This document shows positions 7,632-12,929 of a stretch of 19,048 nucleotides of DNA, one piece after another. Each line of letters starts with the position of its first letter. Within the stretch, counting starts at the first letter, position 1. The translations under genes were made by a program, and so were the position numbers. Below the pieces are notes generated by a model. It did not search any database. It was not told the DNA's origin and was given only the letters and a program-made list of their open reading frames with translations. This DNA is from CAZSPT01 sp964608895 (GTDB taxonomy: Bacteria > Patescibacteriota > Patescibacteriia > 2-01-FULL-39-33): assembly GCA_964608895.1 (NCBI GenBank), contig CAZSPT010000010.1, positions 1-19,048 on the forward strand. Direction: 5' to 3'.

Positions 7632-7751
7632 AAAAAAAATCTTGATTAGTCCGCAGGCCTTAGAAACCTAACGAACTGATTTGGCCAGGCAAGAAAATTT
7701 TTCCAACCCTTTTTCAAGCAAACGCCTAAAAAAAGTTGTGAAAAAACTCCC

Positions 7752-7766
7752 ATGCTTGTCGTGCCT
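7752..7766. repeat. 15-nt motif, copy 2 (in hairpin III of the ncRNA)
   Basis: Plus-strand ATGCTTGTCGTGCCT; identical to 7995-8009. The five bases 7759-7763 bulge out opposite nothing while the flanks pair, so the repeat is a structural element of the RNA. Confidence 0.85.
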
Positions 7767-7994
7767 AGCCAAATCAGCCCGTTAGGCAGTTATGTCCGTT
7801 AAAAGCCGGACGAACCGGCCGGACATTTAGAGATAAAGACTTTCTCAAAATGGAAGGTGACAAATTTTGAAAAAATTGTTAAAGGCCCGCGAATTAATCA
7901 AGACTTTAACATCCAGAGATCTGCAGACAAAGAAACTAATTAAAGGTATTATCCCAGCCACCAGGGGCCAAAATAATCCTTCAAGATAATTCCT

Positions 7995-8009
7995 ATGCTT
8001 GTCGTGCCT
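7995..8009. repeat. 15-nt motif, copy 1 (in hairpin I of the ncRNA)
   Basis: Identical to 7752-7766, 243 nt apart. The similarity continues for about 6 nt beyond the core on one side (CTCCC versus TTCCT on the plus strand), where the differences are transitions. Confidence 0.85.
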
Positions 8010-8045
8010 GCAGAACCCTGAATGCTATTTTTGTTAGAATGTGTT

Positions 8046-8074
8046 ATTCTATCACACCTTTTTGGCAATGTCAA
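8046..8074 (-). promoter_or_regulatory. Promoter of the structured ncRNA
   Basis: Minus-strand -35 TTGACA (8069-8074, perfect), 17-nt spacer, -10 TAGAAT (8046-8051, five of six). Predicted transcript start is near 8039, 12 nt before hairpin I begins. Confidence 0.78.
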
Positions 8075-8106
8075 GCGTTTTTTATAATTTTTAAGGTGAT
8101 TTCAAT

Positions 8107-8129
8107 AAAAAAATGGCTAAAATTAGCCA
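8107..8129 (-). terminator. Intrinsic terminator of the yggU operon and/or a small RNA
   Basis: TGGCTAA (8114-8120) pairs with TTAGCCA (8123-8129) and is followed on the minus strand by seven U (8113-8107). It lies upstream of the ncRNA promoter, so the ncRNA is insulated from the gene cluster. Confidence 0.75.
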
Positions 8130-8166
8130 AATTAAGTCTTATTTAACTAAAAAGCCTATTTTGACT
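8107..8166 (-). ncRNA. Possible ~60-nt small RNA
   Basis: A promoter-like pair (TTGCCA, 17 nt, TATAAT at 8173-8201) would start transcription near 8166, and the terminator at 8107-8129 would end it about 60 nt later. No reading frame of note is present. It could instead be a processed or independently started 3' end of the yggU message. The call rests on promoter and terminator spacing only. Confidence 0.4.
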
Positions 8167-8172
8167 GGAACA

Positions 8173-8201
8173 ATTATAACCTATTTTATTTCAACTGGCA
8201 A
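8173..8201 (-). promoter_or_regulatory. Promoter-like sequence in the yggU 3' region
   Basis: Minus-strand -35 TTGCCA (8196-8201), 17-nt spacer, -10 TATAAT (8173-8178), the same hexamers and spacing as the LCP promoter. It points away from yggU toward the terminator at 8107-8129. Confidence 0.5.
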
Positions 8202-8219
8202 ACCCAAAATACTCCCATT

Positions 8220-8453
8220 TTATCCATAAATTATCACCAATTTTTTAAAACTGTTTTTTCCTTTTTTAATTTCCAAAAAACTTTTGGAAACACCAAAATA
8301 ACCGCTAAGAACCTCTAAAAGCTGGCGATTGGCCTGATTGTTAACTGGTTGAGCGGTCAGCCAAATTTTGTATTTATTTTTTTCAAAAAACTGAACTTTT
8401 ATTTTGGAGGCTCGAGGCTTTACTTCAACCGCTATTATTCTTTTTTGAATCAT
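8220..8453 (-). CDS. YggU/DUF167 family protein
   Basis: A 77-aa protein of the DUF167 (YggU) family. It shows the typical IAVEVKPRASKIKV start, the central KIWLTAQPVNNQANRQLLEVLSGYF block (usually APPxxGxANxxL), and the closing IKKGKNSFKKLVII strand. The fold is a compact alpha/beta domain and the molecular function is unknown. The ATG lies 3 nt after the phosphoesterase stop, so it is the last gene of an operon with galE and the AAA_28-like gene. The normally conserved Gly in the central block is replaced by Asn here (VNNQAN). Confidence 0.85.
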   Translation of the reverse strand: MIQKRIIAVEVKPRASKIKVQFFEKNKYKIWLTAQPVNNQANRQLLEVLSGYFGVSKSFLEIKKGKNSFKKLVIIYG

Positions 8454-8456
8454 AAA

Positions 8457-8984
8457 TCAAAACTTTAACTCGGCCAAAATTTTTAATTCAAGATTCTTGG
8501 TTTTAGAATCAAAAACCGCGAAAGTCGCTTTTTGAAACAGACCGCCGAGCGTCCCGGGATTAACCAGCTGGCAGTCTCCAATCTTTTCTATCCAGGGACG
8601 GTGGCTGTGGCCGTAAAAAACCAGCTGATAATCACCTTGAGCGGCCAGCTGTTTAGCTTGATCTGGAAAATGACAAAAGGCGATTTTTAACTTCCGGCCG
8701 CCGGCTGAATCGGCCGGAATAACCAGCTCTCCCTGATCACCGGAAAGAAAAACTTGGTTGAATTTTTCAGCCGCCTTCTTTAGACCCGGCCGGTCGGCAA
8801 CGTTGCCATAGACAAGATAAACCAAACCTTGGAATTTCGGACCGAGTTCTTTAGTGATAACCGCCGGAGCGGCCAAATCACCGCAATGAATAATCATTCC
8901 AATTCCATTACTGTTCACCCAAGCGAGAAATCTTTCCAAATTAATTAAATTATCGTGACTGTCGGAAATAATCGCCAACTTCAT
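8457..8984 (-). CDS. YfcE/MJ0936-type metallophosphoesterase
   Basis: A 175-aa calcineurin-like phosphoesterase. Metal-binding motifs are in the expected order: SDSHDN (Asp8, His10), HCGD (33-36), GN (60-61), CHFP near the middle, and YGHSHRP toward the C-terminus, followed by VNPGTLG. Members hydrolyse phosphodiesters with two metal ions (often Mn2+); the natural substrate is usually unknown. Length matches the family (about 160-185 aa). It begins 3 nt after the galE stop and ends 3 nt before yggU. No signal peptide is present, so it is cytoplasmic. Confidence 0.92.
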   Translation of the reverse strand: MKLAIISDSHDNLINLERFLAWVNSNGIGMIIHCGDLAAPAVITKELGPKFQGLVYLVYGNVADRPGLKKAAEKFNQVFLSGDQGELVIPADSAGGRKLKIAFCHFPDQAKQLAAQGDYQLVFYGHSHRPWIEKIGDCQLVNPGTLGGLFQKATFAVFDSKTKNLELKILAELKF

Positions 8985-8987
8985 ATT

Positions 8988-9980
8988 TTATTTTTTTAGA
9001 GAATAAAATTTTTGGTAAGATTGAAACATACTGGCGACAATTGTTTCTAAATCGCTGTGTTTGGGCTCCCAGCCGAGAACCGCCCGGGCTTTTTGAAAAT
9101 CAGCCACCAATTCAGCCGGATCGCCCGGCCGCCGGGGAGCGACTACCGCCGAAAAATCAATCCCGGAAATTTCTTTCACTTTTTTAATAATTTCAAAAAC
9201 GCTTGAACCAGTCGCAGTGCCTAAATTAACAATCAAACTTGATTTGACGCTTTCCAAATAATCCAAAGCCTTAAAATGAGCCAGAGCTAAATCGGCAATA
9301 TGAACATAATCCCGAACACAGCTGCCGTCGGAAGTCGGATAATCGTTTCCGAAAATTTCCAACTTCGGCCGACGGCCGAAAGCAGTTTCAAAAATAACCG
9401 GAAGCAAGTTGGCGGATTTCCTCTCAAGACAAAAAACTTCTCCTTGAAGATCATAGCCGACGGCGTTAAAATAGCGAAGCGCGACATAATTAAGCTTTCC
9501 GAGCCGCCGATACCATTCAAGAAGCTCTTCAATTTTCAACTTGGTCCAACCGTAAAAATTTATCGGCTCCAAAGGATGATTTTCTTTCAAAGGAAGATAT
9601 TGAGGTTGGCCGTAAACGGCGGCGCTGGAAGAAAAAATAATTTTATCAACTCCGGCTTGTTCAGCCGCCTTAATTAGATTAACCGCTCCGACCAGATTGT
9701 TCCAAGCGTATTTTGAAGGATTAACCATAGATTCTCCGGCCGCCTTTAAACCGGCGAGATGGATAATCGCTCCAATCTCTACTTCTTGAAAAACCCGGGA
9801 GATCTCTTCAAAAACAGTTAAATCACCTTCAAAAAACCCAAATCCGGCGGTATTTTCCCGGCAGCCACTGCTTAAATTGTCAAAAATAACCGGATGGCGG
9901 CCGTGGCGGGCTAATTCCCTGGCCACCTGGCTGCCAATATAGCCGGCGCCGCCGGTCACTAAAATTTTTTTTGAAATCAT
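8988..9980 (-). CDS. galE: UDP-glucose 4-epimerase
   Basis: A 330-aa extended short-chain dehydrogenase that interconverts UDP-glucose and UDP-galactose (or the N-acetyl forms). The NAD-binding GGAGYIG is at 10-16, DNLSSG at 34-39, and HLAGLKAAGES at 74-84. SSSAAVYG (117-124) carries the catalytic Ser, and YGWTK (143-147) the Tyr/Lys pair. Later blocks are ALRYFNAVG, SDGSCVRDYVHIADLA and LGTATGSSVFEI, all typical of GalE. It supplies sugar nucleotides for surface polymers, which would fit the envelope genes (LCP, VanW) elsewhere in the window. The ATG directly abuts the stop of the upstream gene (TAAATG). Confidence 0.95.
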   Translation of the reverse strand: MISKKILVTGGAGYIGSQVARELARHGRHPVIFDNLSSGCRENTAGFGFFEGDLTVFEEISRVFQEVEIGAIIHLAGLKAAGESMVNPSKYAWNNLVGAVNLIKAAEQAGVDKIIFSSSAAVYGQPQYLPLKENHPLEPINFYGWTKLKIEELLEWYRRLGKLNYVALRYFNAVGYDLQGEVFCLERKSANLLPVIFETAFGRRPKLEIFGNDYPTSDGSCVRDYVHIADLALAHFKALDYLESVKSSLIVNLGTATGSSVFEIIKKVKEISGIDFSAVVAPRRPGDPAELVADFQKARAVLGWEPKHSDLETIVASMFQSYQKFYSLKK

Positions 9981-10490
9981 TTATTTTTTAATTATTTTCA
10001 TGGTTTGATTGAACCGCTCTTCAAGACTGCCGGAAACAATTTGATGGCCAATCCCCCAATTATTGAGAATTTCCCGATAACGCCGGTCAATTATACGCTG
10101 AAACTCCGGATCAAGACTCCGAATACCATTATCCTCCAAAGGAAATTCAATCGGGAGATAAAAAACAAAATCATAACTTAAATTTCTTCTAACCATTTCG
10201 GCTAAAAGCTCCTTAATCCGGAAATCAGAAAAAATGATATCAGCATAAACTGAATAATCTATCAAGCATTTGTCGGCAATCCAGTGATCGGCAAAATTTC
10301 TCTCCAATTCCAACTGGCGGCTAAAAAGCCAAAACTGGGTTTCCGCCGGGGTATTTTCATTAATTGGAAAACCTTTTTTAAACGCTTCAATCGCAACATC
10401 AGGAATATTTTTAATCCGGAGCGCCTCGGCCAGACGTTCACTTAAACTAGTTTTACCGACTCCGTGAGCGCCGACAATCGCGATTTTCAT
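9981..10490 (-). CDS. AAA_28-like P-loop NTPase/kinase
   Basis: A 169-aa protein beginning MKIAIVGAHGVGKTSLSERL, with the Walker A motif GAHGVGKT (7-14). A DKCLIDYSVY segment in the middle is Walker B/substrate-like, and a basic RRYREIL region follows. The layout resembles AAA_28 proteins, a group that includes nucleoside and NadR-type kinases; the substrate cannot be read from sequence. The frame is open upstream to a TTG at 10529, but ATG 10490 puts the P-loop at the normal distance and follows a possible promoter at 10519-10547. It is the first gene of the AAA-galE-phosphoesterase-yggU operon. Confidence 0.82.
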   Translation of the reverse strand: MKIAIVGAHGVGKTSLSERLAEALRIKNIPDVAIEAFKKGFPINENTPAETQFWLFSRQLELERNFADHWIADKCLIDYSVYADIIFSDFRIKELLAEMVRRNLSYDFVFYLPIEFPLEDNGIRSLDPEFQRIIDRRYREILNNWGIGHQIVSGSLEERFNQTMKIIKK

Positions 10491-10518
10491 ATTTTTTATT
10501 TTTATCCGCTTTAAGTTT

Positions 10519-10547
10519 ATCTTAAACAATTACTTTTAAGAAGGCAA
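10519..10547 (-). promoter_or_regulatory. Possible promoter for the AAA_28-galE operon
   Basis: Minus-strand TTGCCT (10542-10547), 17-nt spacer, TAAGAT (10519-10524); start near 10512. Each hexamer matches at four of six, but a promoter is needed here because a terminator lies just upstream. Confidence 0.4.
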
Positions 10548-10549
10548 AT

Positions 10550-10587
10550 AAAAAAACCCGTCTAAATTAGTAAAGATAGACGGGTTT
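10550..10587 (-). terminator. Terminator of the tig-HD operon, overlapping the HD coding end
   Basis: An 11-bp perfect stem, AAACCCGTCTA (10554-10564) with TAGACGGGTTT (10577-10587), 12-nt loop, followed by U residues to 10550. The first arm in the transcript encodes the last residues of the HD protein and the loop contains its stop codon. Confidence 0.88.
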
Positions 10588-11445
10588 GACTTTAGTCATC
10601 GCTTGACGGCAATTCTGCCGGTAAACGTTGAAATTGCTGATAATCCTGGCTAATTCAATAAAATTAACCGGGCAGCCGTTAATGTCTTGTTCCTGCTGAG
10701 CCAGTTTTCTGATTTTTGCAACCGCCCCCAATTTTCCCCGGCTCCATTGAAAATAGCAAAAACTTATTTCTTGGTAGCAGAAATTCTCCGGCTCCAAAGC
10801 AAAAAGCATTAAAAACCAAGTTATCTGGTCGCGGCGCTTCAAATTATCCTGAAAATTAAAGCGGACGCCGTCAGTTAATCCGGGGTCTAAGAAAACGGCT
10901 CCAAATTCCCGGCCGGTTAAATAATAACGCTCAATTTCCTTTTCTGGCAAAAGCGAAGTCTTGTCGGCTAACCGAAAAATCTCCGGCAAAGGCGCCATTA
11001 ATTCAACTGGTAGAGGCTCGCCATCAACCAAGGGGCAGAAATAGTCATGGCGAATAATAATCTGTTTAAGAGCCCGCTGAAATTCAAAAGACTCGTCGCG
11101 GAAAATATCTTCAACTAATTCAGCGCTCTTCCGCTCATGATTCTGATAAGAAACCCCTTTAAAAAAACGGGAAAAATCGTGAAAAACCGCCGCTTGAAAA
11201 AGAAGCCGAAAACAATCTTTTTCAGAAAGATCCTTTTGAGCCAGCCGCCAAACATTCGGGCAGTTTTTAATCACCTGGATAATCCGGGCGTAAACCGCTT
11301 GAGTATGCTGAAAGCCATGGTGGCCGGAATTAAGATATCTTTCAATAACGGTCCTAATTTCCGACTGATCATCAAAATACCTCTTAAGCCGAGAAGCTAA
11401 AAAATCCAACTGAAGCTCTCTAAAAACATGTTCCTTTGGATCCAT
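10567..11445 (-). CDS. HD-domain phosphohydrolase-like protein
   Basis: A 292-aa protein with an HD metal-binding pattern: His in GHHGFQHT (41-48), the paired HD in AAVFHDFSRFF (His89-Asp90), NHERKSAE with a further His, RHDYFCP, and Asp in FRLADKTS. HD proteins hydrolyse phosphate esters of nucleotides or other small molecules; this one has no recognisable partner domain, so the substrate is unknown. The ATG has a good ribosome-binding site (AAAGGAGA, about 6 nt away). It follows trigger factor by 50 nt and probably shares its mRNA. It is cysteine-rich for this genome. The terminator hairpin begins inside its last codons. Confidence 0.82.
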   Translation of the reverse strand: MDPKEHVFRELQLDFLASRLKRYFDDQSEIRTVIERYLNSGHHGFQHTQAVYARIIQVIKNCPNVWRLAQKDLSEKDCFRLLFQAAVFHDFSRFFKGVSYQNHERKSAELVEDIFRDESFEFQRALKQIIIRHDYFCPLVDGEPLPVELMAPLPEIFRLADKTSLLPEKEIERYYLTGREFGAVFLDPGLTDGVRFNFQDNLKRRDQITWFLMLFALEPENFCYQEISFCYFQWSRGKLGAVAKIRKLAQQEQDINGCPVNFIELARIISNFNVYRQNCRQAMTKVKPVYLY

Positions 11446-11495
11446 TTCAAATCTCCTTTTTTGGCTACTTTGAAATTAAAAGAACAAAAACTAAT

Positions 11496-12791
11496 TTATT
11501 TAATAACTTCCTGCTTTAGATAATCAATTACTTTTCTATTGGCAATGGCATTTTTAAGATATTCCCGATAACTCGGACTGTCAAGCTGTTTTTTTACTTC
11601 CTGATTATCAGAATATTTCTTGAGTAGCTGTTCAAGTTCCCGCTGAACTTCCTGCTCGGCCACCTGAAAATTTTTCTCTTGGTAAATTTTCCGACAAATC
11701 AAGGAAGTTTTCAGCCGTTTTTCAGCCTGAGGTCGGAAATCCTCTCTAATCTCTGATTCAGTTTTCTTGAGATTTCCTAAATAGTCTTCAAACTTAAGTC
11801 CTTTTTCCTGAAGATTTCTTTTTAACTCTGAAATCATCCGGTCAATTTCATGATTAATCAAAATATCCGGCAACGGATGAAATTCGGAAAGTTCAACAAT
11901 TTTGTCAAGCATCTCAATTTCAAGCTTTTGTTCTTGTTTGAATTCCTTTTCCTGGCGAAGGTTTTTGGTTATCTCCTCCTTCAAACCAGCCAAAGAATCA
12001 ATTTTCCCGCCGGAAACCAATTTAGCAAATTCATCATTAAGCTCCGGCCGATTAACTTCAAAAACCGCCTGACAGAAAACCTTAAAATCAGCCAAGCGGC
12101 CGGCGATTTTCTTGTCAAAATAATCTTTTGGATATTTAAGTTGGAATTCTTTGGTTTCCTCAGCGGATATTCCAACCAACTGATCTTCAAAACCGGGAAT
12201 AAACCGGCCTTCGCCGATAGTAATTGGATATTTTTTATGCTGGCCTCCCTCTAAAGGAACTTTATCTAAAAAAATTTCAAAATCAATTTCAAGCCGATCG
12301 CCGGCTCGGGCCGGACGAGAGACTTTTTTCTCTTGGGCTCGAATTTTTCGGAGATCTTCCAAAACTTTGTCAACTTCTTCTTGGGAAACAGTCAGCTTCT
12401 TCCGGGAAAGTTTTAATTCGGAATAATCGCCGATTTTTACTTCAGGCAGTAAAGAAACCTTAGCTTGGTAAACCAACGGATTCCCGGGAGCCGCCTTGAC
12501 AATATTGATTTCCGGCTGACCGACAGTCCAAAGACGGTTTTCCTCCAAAGCCTGGCGATAAGTTTTTGAAATAATATTATCTAAGGCTTTTTCCAAAATT
12601 TTCATTTCTCCAAGCTCCTGCTTAATCCGTTGATAAGGAGCTTTGCCCGGCCGAAAACCTTTAATCTTCACTTCTTGAGATAACTCGGCGGCAGCGGTTT
12701 TGAAAAAAGGCTCTAGTTCGGCTGGAGAAACTTCAATCGTTATTTTAACTTGGGATTTTGGAAGTTTTTCTATTTTAGTTTTAGTTTCCAT
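11496..12791 (-). CDS. tig: Trigger factor
   Basis: A 431-aa ribosome-associated chaperone and peptidyl-prolyl isomerase. The ribosome-docking signature IKGFRPGKAP is at 43-52. The FKBP-type domain covers roughly 150-245 (RAGDRLEIDFEIF, TIGEGRFIPGFEDQL, FQLKYPKDYF), and the helical C-terminal cradle follows to the end. Length equals the usual 430-450 aa. It binds nascent chains at the exit tunnel. Transcription probably starts near 12810 from the promoter at 12817-12845, giving a leader of about 20 nt without a Shine-Dalgarno site. No clpP or clpX follows; the next gene is the HD-domain protein. Confidence 0.96.
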   Translation of the reverse strand: METKTKIEKLPKSQVKITIEVSPAELEPFFKTAAAELSQEVKIKGFRPGKAPYQRIKQELGEMKILEKALDNIISKTYRQALEENRLWTVGQPEINIVKAAPGNPLVYQAKVSLLPEVKIGDYSELKLSRKKLTVSQEEVDKVLEDLRKIRAQEKKVSRPARAGDRLEIDFEIFLDKVPLEGGQHKKYPITIGEGRFIPGFEDQLVGISAEETKEFQLKYPKDYFDKKIAGRLADFKVFCQAVFEVNRPELNDEFAKLVSGGKIDSLAGLKEEITKNLRQEKEFKQEQKLEIEMLDKIVELSEFHPLPDILINHEIDRMISELKRNLQEKGLKFEDYLGNLKKTESEIREDFRPQAEKRLKTSLICRKIYQEKNFQVAEQEVQRELEQLLKKYSDNQEVKKQLDSPSYREYLKNAIANRKVIDYLKQEVIK

Positions 12792-12816
12792 AATTTAAAA
12801 AATTAGCTGTTTTTCC

Positions 12817-12845
12817 AGACTATCACAACCACTAATTTTTGTCAA
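12817..12845 (-). promoter_or_regulatory. Promoter for tig
   Basis: Minus-strand -35 TTGACA (12840-12845, perfect), 17-nt spacer ending in TGA (extended -10), -10 TAGTCT (12817-12822). Start near 12810. Confidence 0.6.
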
Positions 12846-12871
12846 AAATTTAAACCCGAACCAACAGCTAA

Positions 12872-12901
12872 ATCAAACTCCGGTTACCGCCGGAGCTTGA
12901 T
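12872..12901 (-). terminator. Hairpin after hppA, probable weak terminator
   Basis: A 12-bp inverted repeat, ATCAAACTCCGG (12872-12883) with CCGGAGCTTGAT (12890-12901), 6-nt loop. The single mismatch becomes G-U on the minus strand. No long U-tract follows, so it may be a 3'-end stabiliser rather than a terminator. Confidence 0.5.
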
Positions 12902-12929
12902 ATTAAAAATATTTCAAAAGTAAATTGAA

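Larger units (their letters stand above)
7604..8039 (-). ncRNA. Candidate structured non-coding RNA, about 435 nt, unknown family
   Basis: No reading frame fits this stretch, but a near-consensus promoter lies just upstream (8046-8074) and a GC-rich terminator closes it. Pairing seen by eye, in transcript order: hairpin I, basal helix 8027-8008 with 7926-7907 (19 of 20 positions pair); long-range helix 7903-7882 with 7661-7640 (21 of 22 pair); hairpin II, 7826-7820 with 7798-7792 plus GCCGG/CCGGC; hairpin III, basal helix 7786-7764 with 7689-7667 (23 of 23 pair). Hairpins I and III each carry the same 15-mer (plus-strand ATGCTTGTCGTGCCT at 7995-8009 and 7752-7766) in an asymmetric internal loop followed by a CAAG/CUUG mini-helix. 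Twelve positions pair as G-U only on the minus strand, against one on the plus strand, which fixes the orientation. I found no RNase P, tmRNA, SRP or 6S signature. Function unknown. Confidence 0.8.

Noticed and set aside
7752..8009. CRISPR array or mobile-element ends from the two 15-nt repeats
   Set aside because: Only two copies 243 nt apart, each built into a hairpin; no cas genes, transposase or target duplications.
7640..8039. RNase P RNA, tmRNA, SRP RNA or 6S RNA as identity of the structured RNA
   Set aside because: The GAGGAAAGTCC-like and ACAGAA-CCGGCTTA-like RNase P cores, a tRNA-like end with tag codons, the SRP apical loop and the single-bubble 6S hairpin are all missing. A short CAGAACCC match at 8011-8018 is on the wrong strand for this transcript.
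7604..8039. Plus-strand RNA downstream of the VanW gene
   Set aside because: Twelve helix positions become mismatches on the plus strand, a terminator separates it from the VanW gene, and the good promoter points the other way.
9300..9677. 125-codon plus-strand frame opposite galE
   Set aside because: Shadow of the strongly conserved galE frame; no initiation signal and no recognisable domain.
10491..10529. Longer N-terminus (TTG at 10529) for the AAA_28-like protein
   Set aside because: Adds a Lys/Ile stretch before a P-loop that normally starts at residue 5-10, and overlaps the likely transcript start.
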